Of a stretch of DNA of 64,000 bases, positions 52,989-61,773 are shown piece by piece. A program made the position numbers and the translations under genes. The notes beneath the pieces were generated by a model. That model was not told the origin of the DNA. It saw only the letters and a list, made by a program, of their open reading frames with translations, and did not search any database. Position 1 is the first letter of the stretch; the number at the start of each line of letters is the position of its first letter. The stretch is from Desulfovibrio sp. (GTDB taxonomy: Bacteria; Desulfobacterota; Desulfovibrionia; Desulfovibrionales; Desulfovibrionaceae). Location: assembly GCA_031287575.1 (NCBI GenBank), contig JAITSV010000070.1, positions 1-64,000 on the forward strand. Reading direction: 5' to 3'.

Positions 52989-53885
52989 ATGCAGGTCGTC
53001 ACGCAAACCGACATCAAGGAATACCCGCTGCTTTCGCGGGGCAAGGTCCGCGACATCTACGAGATCGACGCGCAGACCCTGCTCATCGTCACCACCGACC
53101 GCATGTCGGCCTTCGACGTGATCATGGGCGAGCCCATCCCCTACAAGGGCGTGATCCTGAACAGCATCACCCTGTTCTGGATGCACCGCTTCGCCGGGCT
53201 GGTGAGGAATCACCTGATCGAGCACGACGTGAACCGCTTTCCCGCGCCGCTCGCCCCCTACCGCGACATGCTGGAAGGCCGCGCCGTCATCGTGCGGAAG
53301 GCCAAGCCCCTGCCGGTGGAATGTATCGTGCGCGGGCACATCACCGGCTCCGGCTGGAAGGACTACCAGGCCACCGGCGCGGTGTGCGGCCACAAGCTGC
53401 CCGCCGGGCTGCCGGAATCGGCCAAGCTGGAAACCCCGCTGTTCACCCCTTCGACCAAGGCGGAACTTGGCGCGCACGACGAGAACATCAGCATCGAGCA
53501 GGCCGCGAAGCTGCTGGGCGGCGACCTGGCCGCCAGGGTGCAGGAACTTGCCATCGCCATCTTCTCGCAGGGGCGCGAATACGCCGAGGGGCGCGGCATC
53601 ATCATCGCCGACACCAAGTTCGAGTTCGGGCTGGTGGATGGCGAGGTGATCCTGATCGACGAGGTGCTGACTCCCGATTCGTCGCGCTTCTGGCCCGCCG
53701 CAGGGTACGCGCCCGGCAAGGGCCAGCCCAGCTTCGACAAGCAGTACCTGCGCGACTGGCTGGCCTCGCAGCCGTGGGACAAGACCCCGCCGCCCCCGGC
53801 CCTGCCGGAGCACGTCATTGCCGAGACGGGGAAGAAGTACCGCGAGGCGTACGAGATTTTGACCGGCCAGAAGCTGGCCGTCTAG
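52989..53885 (+). CDS. purC: Phosphoribosylaminoimidazole-succinocarboxamide synthase
   Basis: A 298-residue SAICAR synthase of the longer type, joining CAIR and aspartate in purine synthesis. It has LLSRGKVRDIYEI, TDRMSAFDVIMGEPIPYKG, VECIVRGHITGSGWKDYQATG, IIIADTKFEFGLVDGEVILIDEVLTPDSSRFWPA and the C-terminal TPPPPALPEHVIAETGKKYREAYEILTG. GGGAAGA precedes the ATG. The 197-base gap after hisD contains no gene. FabI follows 140 bases later. Confidence 0.95.
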   Translation: MQVVTQTDIKEYPLLSRGKVRDIYEIDAQTLLIVTTDRMSAFDVIMGEPIPYKGVILNSITLFWMHRFAGLVRNHLIEHDVNRFPAPLAPYRDMLEGRAVIVRKAKPLPVECIVRGHITGSGWKDYQATGAVCGHKLPAGLPESAKLETPLFTPSTKAELGAHDENISIEQAAKLLGGDLAARVQELAIAIFSQGREYAEGRGIIIADTKFEFGLVDGEVILIDEVLTPDSSRFWPAAGYAPGKGQPSFDKQYLRDWLASQPWDKTPPPPALPEHVIAETGKKYREAYEILTGQKLAV

Positions 53886-54025
53886 CTTCCGCATGATTTC
53901 TGTCGGCGCGCGGTGTCCTTGAGGGCCCTTCGGGGAAGGACGCCGCGCCGCCGTCCGCCGGGATGCCGCGCCGCGCGCCGCATGCCCGTTTTTTGCCATC
54001 TACCCAGAACCACAGGGAGAACCGC

Positions 54026-54790
54026 ATGCTGCTCGCAGGAAAGAAGGCTCTGATCTTCGGCGTGGCCAACAACAAGAGCATTGCCTATGGCATTTCCAAG
54101 GAATTCAAGGACCAGGGCGCCCAGTTGGCCTTCAGCTACGTGGGCGAGGCCATCCAGAAGCGCGTGGAGCCCATCTGCCAGGAACTGGGCGGCGATTTCA
54201 CCTTTCCCTGTGACGTCACCGACGACGCCCAGGTGGCCGCCGCCGCCGAGATGGTGCGCGAGAAGTGGGGCACCGTGGACGTCATCGTCCATTCCGTGGC
54301 CTTTGCCCACCGCGACGACCTGCATGGCCGCTACATCGACACCACCCGCGACGGCTTCAAGCTGGCGCTGGATGTTTCCGCCTATTCGCTGGTCGCGCTG
54401 TGCAAGGCTTTCGAACCGCTGCTGAATCCCGGCGCCTCGGTGCTGACCATGACCTACTACGGCGCGCAGAAGGTCATCACCAACTACAACGTCATGGGCG
54501 TGGCCAAGGCCGCGCTGGAAGCCTCCGTCCGCTACCTGGCCGTGGACCTGGGCGCCAAGGGCGTGCGCATCAACGGCCTGAGCGCCGGTCCCATCAAGAC
54601 CCTGGCCGCCTCGGGCATTTCGGGCTTCAAGCAGATCCTGGACCACATCGAGGAACATTCCCCCATGCGCCGCAACGTGACCACCGAGGACGTGGGCCGC
54701 GCCGCCGTGTTCCTGGCCTCGGACCTGTCGTCCGCCGTGACGGGAGAGGTGATGTTTGTGGATTCTGGGTACAACGTCATGGGCATCTAG
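54026..54790 (+). CDS. fabI: Enoyl-[acyl-carrier-protein] reductase (NADH)
   Basis: A 254-residue SDR-type enoyl-ACP reductase, the last step of fatty-acid elongation. It has LLAGKKALIFGVANNKSIAYGISKEF (NADH site), VHSVAFAHRDDLHGRYIDT, and the catalytic Tyr154-x6-Lys161 in NYNVMGVAK, followed by EASVRYLAVDLGAKGVRINGLSAGPIKTLAASGI. AGGGAGAA precedes the ATG. A palindromic repeat element begins two bases after its TAG, probably ending its transcript. Confidence 0.95.
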   Translation: MLLAGKKALIFGVANNKSIAYGISKEFKDQGAQLAFSYVGEAIQKRVEPICQELGGDFTFPCDVTDDAQVAAAAEMVREKWGTVDVIVHSVAFAHRDDLHGRYIDTTRDGFKLALDVSAYSLVALCKAFEPLLNPGASVLTMTYYGAQKVITNYNVMGVAKAALEASVRYLAVDLGAKGVRINGLSAGPIKTLAASGISGFKQILDHIEEHSPMRRNVTTEDVGRAAVFLASDLSSAVTGEVMFVDSGYNVMGI

Positions 54791-54792
54791 GC

Positions 54793-54938
54793 GGGACTAT
54801 TCACACTGCGTTCTTTTGCCCTCCGGCGGCGTCAGACGTCGCCTTTTGCTCCGGTCACGTACGGAAGAGTACGCTCCCTTCGCCAAAGGGCTCGTCTTCC
54901 TTGCCGGAGAACGAAATCTCCGCAGTGTGAACAGTCCC
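54793..54938. repeat. Dispersed imperfect palindromic element, copy 4 (after fabI)
   Basis: 146 bases with inverted ends: GGGACTATTCACACTGCG and CGCAGTGTGAACAGTCCC. Inside, TTTTGCCCTCCGGC faces GCCGGAGAACG. Long stretches match the purN element (CTCCGGTCACGTACG, ACGCTCCCTTCG, TCTTCCTTGCCGGAGAACG). The following 40 bases (CGGTTTCGTTTTCTCA) are also shared with the purN copy. No gene. Confidence 0.8.
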
Positions 54939-55192
54939 TTGCGAACCGCCACGGTTTCGTTTTCTCAAAGGCTCACTCGCAAGGGTGGGCCTTTTGTTTG
55001 GGGTGTACAGGGGATTGCGTGTTGTCGCGCGGGCGTGAGTGGAGAAGGGGGCGTCCGCTTGCCGGGCGCCATGCAGGGGGGCGTTCTCACGCTGTTGCCG
55101 TCTGGAAGGGGCGGGCGTAGGGATGCGGATGCGCCGGAAATGGCGGGCATGATGCGCCCGCTCCGGCAGCCGTACGCAAGGAGCAATTCCCC

Positions 55193-55279
55193 ATGTGGGA
55201 GATTTTGATACTGGTAGCCGTTCTGGTTGTATGGGTTGTGGTGGCCGGGCGCTTTCTGCCCTCTGGCGGCGGGTGCTGA
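55193..55279 (+). CDS. 28-residue single-pass membrane micro-protein
   Basis: The frame reads MWEILILVAVLVVWVVVAGR then FLPSGGGC and stops. It is one hydrophobic helix with a short polar end containing a terminal Cys. AAGGAG (55178-55183) lies nine bases before the ATG, in a region that otherwise has no gene. Similar tiny MWEIL-type membrane proteins seem familiar from Desulfovibrio, but I cannot confirm this. It could assist a membrane complex; function is unknown. The rest of the 55280-55672 gap contains only a repeat. Confidence 0.5.
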   Translation: MWEILILVAVLVVWVVVAGRFLPSGGGC

Positions 55280-55450
55280 GGCCCGCCACGGGTACGCCGG
55301 GAGCGTGCCGGGACGGAAGAGGGTGCAGCGTGCCGCGCGCGGCATGACGAAGAGCGGAAGTAGGTGGGTTGGGCGGCCTGCGGGCGTTGTGGTGGGCCGG
55401 GAGATTTGGGAGACAGGCAGGTTGCCAGACCTGCCAGACCTGCCAAGCCT

Positions 55451-55513
55451 GCTAGTTGTGCCAGTCATGCCAGTCGTGCCAGTCGTGTCAGTCATGCCGG
55501 TCATGCCGAGTAT
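55451..55513. repeat. 9-bp tandem array
   Basis: Seven related nonamers (consensus GCCAGTC(A/G)T) lie in the gene-free region between the micro-protein and tRNA-Ser. Outside the repeat nothing is recognised. Confidence 0.75.
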
Positions 55514-55672
55514 GTCGTATCTGTCCACCATGCCGGGTAGGGCAGCATTACGGGTACGTCTGGCCTTGCGTTGCGGGGCAGCGGTGAGGCAGCGCGACCC
55601 CGGCCCTGTTCCGTCGGGGCGGTCCGTGCGGAGCAGCGTGCAAAGGTTTGGTGACCAACCCGCACTTTTCGC

Positions 55673-55702
55673 TTGCCATGCTGCCCCGGCGTCTGCTAGA
55701 CA
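55673..55702 (+). promoter_or_regulatory. Probable promoter of tRNA-Ser
   Basis: TTGCCA (55673-55678), 18 bases, then TAGACA (55697-55702). The start point would fall about 7 bases before the mature tRNA 5' end, a usual arrangement. Confidence 0.4.
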
Positions 55703-55715
55703 CTGCCTCTCGCAC

Positions 55716-55807
55716 GGAGAGGTGTCCGAGCTGGTCTAAGGAGCACGATTGGAAATCGTGTGTACGTTAACAGCGTACCGAGAGTTCGAATCTCTCCCTC
55801 TCCGCCA
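55716..55807 (+). tRNA. tRNA-Ser (anticodon GGA)
   Basis: Class II tRNA with encoded CCA. The acceptor stem GGAGAGG pairs with CCTCTCC. The anticodon stem-loop ACGATTGGAAATCGT has GGA at its centre, and a long variable arm (GTACGTTAACAGCGTAC) marks it as serine. The T-loop is GTTCGAATC. It reads UCC/UCU codons. Confidence 0.95.
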
Positions 55808-55830
55808 GTATTTTTCCGCTTGATGACAGA

Positions 55831-55919
55831 TCGGGAGCCGGACGGCGGCAACGCCGCCAACCCCGTCAGATCCGAAAGGAAGCAGCGGTAACGGTTGTGG
55901 CCGGGTGTCCGGCTCCCTG
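55831..55919 (+). ncRNA. ffs: Signal recognition particle 4.5S RNA
   Basis: Contains the near-invariant SRP core GTCAGATCCGAAAGGAAGCA followed by GCGGTAAC, which forms the GGAA-capped helix 8 bound by Ffh. The ends pair: GGGAGCCGGAC (55833-55843) with GTCCGGCTCCC (55907-55917). Length (about 89 bases) is that of the short bacterial type. It lies 23 bases after tRNA-Ser and may share its transcript. Confidence 0.92.
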
Positions 55920-56075
55920 AAGGCACAAGGAAACTTGTGCCTTCATCTGTTGTGTGCCGTGTTCATACCGCACGAGCACATCGGCGGCACCGTAAGCGCC
56001 CGCATTGCGGACGCTTACGGACGGGGCAGCCCCTCTTGAGGGGAAGCTTCGGCATACCACCGCCACCTCCAAACA
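55920..56075 (+). ncRNA. Candidate uncharacterised structured RNA downstream of ffs
   Basis: This stretch has successive stems: AAGGCACAAG, GAAA tetraloop, CTTGTGCCTT (about 55920-55943); GTGCCG with CGGCAC; CCGTAAGCG with CGCTTACGG; and CCCCTC-TT-GAGGGG. It has no coding frame of note and ends at a strong terminator. It could be a separate small RNA, or the 3' part of an ffs-containing precursor. I could not match it to a known family. Confidence 0.35.
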
Positions 56076-56116
56076 AGACGGCCAGCGCAATCGGGAGCGC
56101 TGGCCGTCTCGTTTTT
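56076..56116 (+). terminator. Strong rho-independent terminator
   Basis: A 13-bp stem (AGACGGCCAGCGC, 56076-56088, with 56097-56109) closes an eight-base loop and is followed by CGTTTTT. It ends the tRNA-Ser/ffs/candidate RNA transcript. Confidence 0.92.
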
Positions 56117-56139
56117 GTGATCTCGAATAGATGGATTGC

Positions 56140-56442
56140 CTAGCCGAGTTTTTTTATGATGTAGTCGTAGACCTCTTTGCGAGTGTTAACGTCGCTGGAT
56201 CTGTTCATGAAGCAATCTTCGATGCTGTGGGTTGTGGAGATAGCTTTGGTGGCTGCCGGTTTTAGTTCGGCAAGGCATTTTTTCAGGATCGGTTTGACTT
56301 CGTACCACTCCTGCTCATTGAACAATGTGGAATCGATTTTGATTTCCTTGGGGTCGTCTCCATCAACGACGGTGTTGCTGTACTCGTACTTCGTGGTAAT
56401 CTCTGCCTCGTTCCACGTGAATTTGCGTTTAAGCTTTGCCAT
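56140..56442 (-). CDS. AT-rich orphan hypothetical protein
   Basis: A 100-residue basic/acidic protein beginning MAKLKRKFTWNEAEI and ending EVYDYIIKKLG. Charged residues dominate, with no membrane segment or recognised domain. GGAG lies six bases before the ATG at 56442; an ATG at 56454 is less well placed. Its AT-rich composition and codon choice contrast sharply with the chromosome, indicating recent acquisition. It sits just beyond the tRNA-Ser/SRP transcript, a usual kind of place for inserted DNA. Confidence 0.6.
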   Translation of the reverse strand: MAKLKRKFTWNEAEITTKYEYSNTVVDGDDPKEIKIDSTLFNEQEWYEVKPILKKCLAELKPAATKAISTTHSIEDCFMNRSSDVNTRKEVYDYIIKKLG

Positions 56443-56516
56443 GCGAGTCTCCATTTGGGTAGAGGTTTTAAACTCACAGCAGGATATAGATTATATAATA
56501 TTTTAACAAGTGTTCC

Positions 56517-56843
56517 TCATGCCCCAAACCTCCCCGCGCCGTGGCCCATGCGGTTCACGTTGGCGGCCTCGCGGCTGGGCAAGGTGTACAGGCGCACCTT
56601 GTGACTGCGCGGAAATTCCCGTTGCAGCAGGGTCTTCAGCAGGCGGCGCACCGCGTCGGCGGTCAGGGCCGTCCATGTCTCTTCGTGGAAACCCGCCTCG
56701 AACACATCGTAGCTGTCCGGCCCGGTGCGCACGATGGCCACGGAGCGGTTGCGTTTGTAGGTGCGCAGGTCCAGGCAGTGGCCCATTTCCAGCCGGGGCA
56801 GTCGTTCGCACACCGTGGCGATGAGGGTGGTCTTGTCCAGCAT
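56517..56843 (-). CDS. Conserved hypothetical protein
   Basis: A 108-residue soluble protein (MLDKTTLIATVCERLPRLEM...). A central segment reads LDLRTYKRNRSVAIVRTGPDSYDVFEAGFHEE, then an acidic-basic helix and a C-terminal tail. No domain is recognised. It begins eight bases after the stop of the methyltransferase gene, so it is probably co-transcribed with it; AAGGAC overlaps the end of that gene. Confidence 0.65.
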   Translation of the reverse strand: MLDKTTLIATVCERLPRLEMGHCLDLRTYKRNRSVAIVRTGPDSYDVFEAGFHEETWTALTADAVRRLLKTLLQREFPRSHKVRLYTLPSREAANVNRMGHGAGRFGA

Positions 56844-56851
56844 GGGCCGGG

Positions 56852-57496
56852 TCAGTCCTTCATGGTGTCGTCGATGGCCCCTTCCAGCAGCAGCAGCCAG
56901 CGTTTCATGGGCAGGCCGGACGCGCCGAAGCCGTGCAGCCGGATGTTGCGGCCAGAGCCGCCCAGCACCCGGTGGCAGGGGATGACCAGCGGCCACGGGT
57001 TGCGGGCCATGATCTGCCCCACGCCGCGCGCCGCGCCGGGGCGGTCCGCCAGCGCGGCCAGCCCGGCGTAGGTGGTCAACTGCCCGTGCGGTACCTTGTC
57101 GCGCAGGGCCAGCAGCACGTCGCGGGTGAACGGGGTCAGCCCGTCCAGCAGCAGGGGCAGGTCGGGCCAGCGCACCGGCTTTCCGGCCACGTAGTCGGCC
57201 AGTGCGGCCTGCACCGCGCGGCCATGCGCGGTGACCGGCCCTGCGGGCAGGCCGGGCCAGGCGTCCGGGCGCGGGTTGGTCCAGCCGTCGCGCGCGGCGG
57301 GGGCGCTGCCCAGCGCGGCCCCGTCCCAACTCATGGTGATTTCGCGCAGCCAGTCTTTTCCGTGTTGTGCGCGCCAGTGCAGGATCAGCGAGAGCGGCCC
57401 GGCCACCAGGCGCTCGCGCACCTCGTCGAACAGGGCGGTGTCCGGGATGTCGAGCGCGGCGCGGCGGCGGGGAGTGGCGGAACGACGTTGCGACAT
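56852..57496 (-). CDS. Methylated-DNA-protein cysteine methyltransferase
   Basis: A 214-residue O6-alkylguanine-DNA alkyltransferase. The acceptor motif is VIPCHRVLGGSGRN, with the reactive Cys about residue 174. Upstream are GLTPFTRDVLLALRDKVPHGQLTTYAGLA (DNA-binding helix) and ARGVGQIMARNPWP (Arg finger). The N-terminal 110 residues are poorly conserved, as usual. It repairs alkylated guanine by irreversible transfer to its cysteine. Its stop is eight bases before the next gene on the same strand. Confidence 0.92.
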   Translation of the reverse strand: MSQRRSATPRRRAALDIPDTALFDEVRERLVAGPLSLILHWRAQHGKDWLREITMSWDGAALGSAPAARDGWTNPRPDAWPGLPAGPVTAHGRAVQAALADYVAGKPVRWPDLPLLLDGLTPFTRDVLLALRDKVPHGQLTTYAGLAALADRPGAARGVGQIMARNPWPLVIPCHRVLGGSGRNIRLHGFGASGLPMKRWLLLLEGAIDDTMKD

Positions 57497-57751
57497 GGGG
57501 TCTCCGAAGGTGAAAGGCGAGTGTGTTCCGGGCGCGGACTGTCATCAGGTGGAAGGATGGGCAGCCGCGCGGCAGGGTACGGCAGACAGCCGTGGGAGTC
57601 AGGCAAGGCCGACCGCCTGCCGTTTTCATAGCCGGAAAGCCCGGCGGCGGAAAAGGGGGGTCCGTCGCGCGGGCCGGGCTCAGGCTGGGCTCAGGTCAGG
57701 CGTGCGGCGGACGTGCAACGGGGATGCGACAGGCGCGCTGAGTGGTCCTCT

Positions 57752-58894
57752 TTATTCGCCGTCCTCCACGGGGCGCAGGTGCGGAAAGGTTGCGCAGGCC
57801 GCCGCGTATTCCGCTTCCCACGCGCGGGCCTGTGGAGTGTCGCCCGTGTCCCGCAGACGCGGTGCGGCCCCCGGCAGGCGGTGGGGCGGCACGGCGAACC
57901 ATGCAGGAGGCGCAGCCAGGGCAGAAGGCGCAGCCTGGGCAGGTGACACGCCGAGGCCGTTCATGGCGCTCCTCGCCACGTCCTTGCCCTGCCACGTGCC
58001 CCGCTGGGCCAGCAGTTCGTTGATGCGCGCGGTGGTGGCCCGTTTGTCGCCAGCCCAATCCGGGGCCAGCAGTTCATTCCCCGCCGGGTCGCCGGTCAGG
58101 CGCTGGATGACGATTTCCGGACGCAGCCGGGGCAGGGCGCGGGCAATGAGGTCCGCGTACGCCTCGCGTTCCAGCGGGGTATATTCCCCGGCCCGCCACT
58201 GCCGGGCCAGCGCGGTGCCTTCGCACACATACAGGCCGTGAAACTTCACCCCGTGCACCGGCAGCCGGTTCACCCAAGCCACGGTGGCCAGAAAGTCGTC
58301 GCTGCTCTCTCCGGGCAGCCCGGCGATAAGGTGCGCGCACACGCGCAGCCCTCGCGCGGCGGCGTCCCGCACGGCCCGTTCGGACGTGGCGGCGTCGTGC
58401 CCCCGGTTGATGCGGACCAGCGTGGCGTCGTGGGCGGACTGCAACCCCAGCTCCAGCCAGACCTCCGGAAGGGGGAGTGCCGCCACCATGTCCAGTCGTT
58501 CATTGTCTACACAATCAGGACGGGTTCCCACCGCCACCCCAACGATGCCCGGCAACTCAGGCAACACGCCGAGAACACGGCGTAATTTATCAATGGGGCC
58601 ATATGTGTTGGAAAACGATTGCAAATAGGCTATGAACAGACCGGCGTTGCGCGTGCGGGCGTAACGTCCCGTCCAGACCGTCCACTGTTCTTCCAGCGTC
58701 AGTCCATCTTCGCCAAGCCCGGAACCGGATCCGCGCGGGTTGCAGAACACGCAGCCCCCGCGCGACAGCGTTCCGTCGCGGTTGGGGCAGGAGAAGCCGG
58801 CGTCGAGCGGCACCTTCTGGACGCGCGCGCCGAAGCGCAACCGCAAATACGTCGCCAGCAGGTGCAGCCGGGTCGTGGTGTTTTCCATTGACAA
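57752..58894 (-). CDS. TIGR01212/YhcC-type radical SAM protein
   Basis: A 380-residue radical SAM enzyme. The cluster motif is GFSCPNRDGTLSRGGCVFC (Cys with wide spacing, then C-x2-C), typical of this family. Also seen are FIAYLQSFSNTYGP, GVAVGTRPDCV, VWLELGLQSAHDATLVRINRGH and HLIAGLPGES. The reaction is not established. A TTG at 58894 has AAGGA six bases upstream; an ATG at 58888 has a longer spacing of 12. Both keep the domain intact. The C-terminal 60 residues are an Ala/Pro-rich tail. It is divergent from mreB with 75 bases between. Confidence 0.87.
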   Translation of the reverse strand: MSMENTTTRLHLLATYLRLRFGARVQKVPLDAGFSCPNRDGTLSRGGCVFCNPRGSGSGLGEDGLTLEEQWTVWTGRYARTRNAGLFIAYLQSFSNTYGPIDKLRRVLGVLPELPGIVGVAVGTRPDCVDNERLDMVAALPLPEVWLELGLQSAHDATLVRINRGHDAATSERAVRDAAARGLRVCAHLIAGLPGESSDDFLATVAWVNRLPVHGVKFHGLYVCEGTALARQWRAGEYTPLEREAYADLIARALPRLRPEIVIQRLTGDPAGNELLAPDWAGDKRATTARINELLAQRGTWQGKDVARSAMNGLGVSPAQAAPSALAAPPAWFAVPPHRLPGAAPRLRDTGDTPQARAWEAEYAAACATFPHLRPVEDGE

Positions 58895-58963
58895 TGGCTG
58901 TCCTTTTGGAAGAATGCCCTGTTTTCAACGTTGATACGCATTCCCCCTCAGAGAGGCAAGTAA

Positions 58964-60005
<1,042 letters not shown>

Positions 60006-60010
<5 letters not shown>

Positions 60011-61082
60011 CGCCTCGCTCAAGCGCATCATCCTGCTTCTGGTACTGGCGCTGTTCCTGTACCTTGGCCTGTATACCTGGAACCAGAGAACCGGCGTGCT
60101 CGACAGGCTGGCGGAACACGCCGGTCTGGAATTCGTGGGCGCCATCCTGAAACCGGGCGTGTGGGCAAGGGACCAGGTCGTTTCGTCGTGGAACAATTAC
60201 CTCGACCTGGTCGGGGTGCGCGAGGAAAACGAGGCGCTGCGCGAGCAGGTGCGCACTCTTTCGCAACAGGTGCAGGTTGCCTCCGAAGAGCGGGCCGAGC
60301 TGGCCCGCCTGCGCGCGTTGCTGGAACTGGAACCCCCCGAAGGCTGGCGGCCCCTTGGCGCGCGCGTGGTGGCCAACAGGCTTGGCCCCCAGGCCGCGCT
60401 GGAATCGGCCATCATCAGCCGGGGGTACTATTCCGGCGCGGGGCCGGGCACGCCCGTGGTCACCCACGAAGGCGTGGTGGGCCGCGTGTACCGCGCGGGG
60501 CCATATACCGCCACCGTGCTGCTGCTGACCGACCCAGGCAGCCGCATGGCCGTGCTCAGCGCGGTCAACCGCACGGCGGGCATTCTGGTGGGCACCGGCC
60601 CGCGCGGCCTGCTGGAAATGAAATACGTGCCCCAGAACGCCCGCATCGAGGTGGGCGAACTGGTACTGACCTCGGGCCTTGAGGGTGCCTTTCCCAAGGG
60701 GGTGCCGGTGGCCCGCGTGGAAAGCGTGTCCCAGTCCGATCTTTCGCTGTTCCAGACCGTGTACGCCAGCCCCCTGGCCGACCTGGAGGCCCTGGAAGAG
60801 GTGCTGCTGCTGGAACGGCCCCCCGTGCAGCCCGGCGCGCACACCCCGCCCTTGCCCACGGTCAACGCCACGCAGGGCGTGGGGCCGGGCACCGGCCGTG
60901 GCAATGCCACCTCGGGGCACGGTGGCGCGCACGTGCAGCCCGTGTCACCTGTCCAGTCCGGCCAGCAGGGCACGCGCGCACCGCGTCCGCAATCCACGCC
61001 GTCGGCATCGCAGGCTCCCGCTCCCCAGCCGTCCGCACAGCAACCATCCGCACAGCAGCCGGGACAGGCTCCCCGGCAATAG
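60006..61082 (+). CDS. mreC: Rod-shape-determining protein MreC
   Basis: A 358-residue periplasmic scaffold with one N-terminal helix ([19 protein letters not shown]), a coiled coil ([18 protein letters not shown], about 70-95) and the MreC beta-domains ([60 protein letters not shown]). The C-terminal 90 residues are a Pro/Gln/Ala-rich tail. The frame that keeps the helix contains no ATG, GTG or TTG before the GTG at 60096. ATT at 60006, nine bases after AAGGAGGT and overlapping the mreB TAA, is the best start. Starting at 60096 would remove the membrane anchor. Confidence 0.85.
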
Positions 61083-61170
61083 GCAATAACCGTCCGGCCC
61101 GCGTCGCGCAGCGCGGGCCGACCACACGCGAACGTCCCCCGTCGCGCGGGCATTTCGGCCCGGCCCTGGC

Positions 61171-61240
61171 CAGCCAGTCCCGATCAGCCGGTCCCGATCA
61201 GCCGGTTTCGATCAGCCGGTTTCGTTCAGCAGGTCCCGTT
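61171..61240 (+). repeat. 14-bp tandem array between mreC and mreD
   Basis: Five copies of CAGCCGGTCCCGAT-like units lie in the 220-base gap. A hairpin CGGCCCGCG/CGCGGGCCG (61095-61120) precedes it without a T-run. Confidence 0.75.
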
Positions 61241-61302
61241 CAACCCAAACCACCTGGCCCGGGCCAGGTGGGGCACAACCACCCAGTCATGTCGGAACAT
61301 TC

Positions 61303-61773
61303 ATGAATTTCAGCAATCTTGCCTGGTGGGCCTGCTTCATCTTCGCGGGCGTGTGGCTCCAGCAGGGGCTGCCGGGCATCGACGTGCTGGTGGCCGGGCT
61401 GCTGGTGTCCTTGCAGGAGCGGCGCCACTACCAGACCTTCTGGCTGCTGCTGGTGCTGTTGCTGGTGCAGGAAGGGGCGGGCACGCTGGCCTTCGGCTCC
61501 ACCGCCCTGTGGTACGGCACGCTGGTGGTCTTCTTCAACGTGGGGCGCTGGCTGTTCGAGGCGGAAAACCTGGCCTTCGTGGTGCTGCTCAGCCTGGGCC
61601 TCGGCGCGTGCCATTTCCTGTTCACGCTGATGATGGCCTCGTTGCAGCAGTTGGACATTCCGCAGGACAGGCTGTTTCTGGAAAGCGTGTGGCAGGCCTG
61701 CGTCATTCCCCCGGCCTGGTGGCTGACCCATTTCGTGCGCCGGAGATGCATGGGCGATGCGTATCCAGTTTGA
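61303..61773 (+). CDS. mreD: MreD-like rod-shape membrane protein
   Basis: A 156-residue integral membrane protein with four to five hydrophobic helices (WWACFIFAGVWLQQGLPGIDVLVAGLLVS, FWLLLVLLLVQEGAG, LAFVVLLSLGLGACHFLF). Sequence conservation in MreD is low; position between mreC and a class B PBP and the length support the name. Its end overlaps the start of mrdA by 17 bases, so translation is coupled. It would link MreC to PBP2 in the elongasome. Confidence 0.72.
   Translation: MNFSNLAWWACFIFAGVWLQQGLPGIDVLVAGLLVSLQERRHYQTFWLLLVLLLVQEGAGTLAFGSTALWYGTLVVFFNVGRWLFEAENLAFVVLLSLGLGACHFLFTLMMASLQQLDIPQDRLFLESVWQACVIPPAWWLTHFVRRRCMGDAYPV

Noticed and set aside
55696..55926. Minus-strand frame (76 codons) across tRNA-Ser and SRP RNA
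   Set aside because: It is formed by the antisense of two RNA genes, a frequent false call; contains GEGEIRTLGTL, the typical tRNA-Ser artefact.
55716..56520. Integrative element at tRNA-Ser
   Set aside because: No integrase, no repeated tRNA end was found, and the AT-rich segment holds only one small gene.
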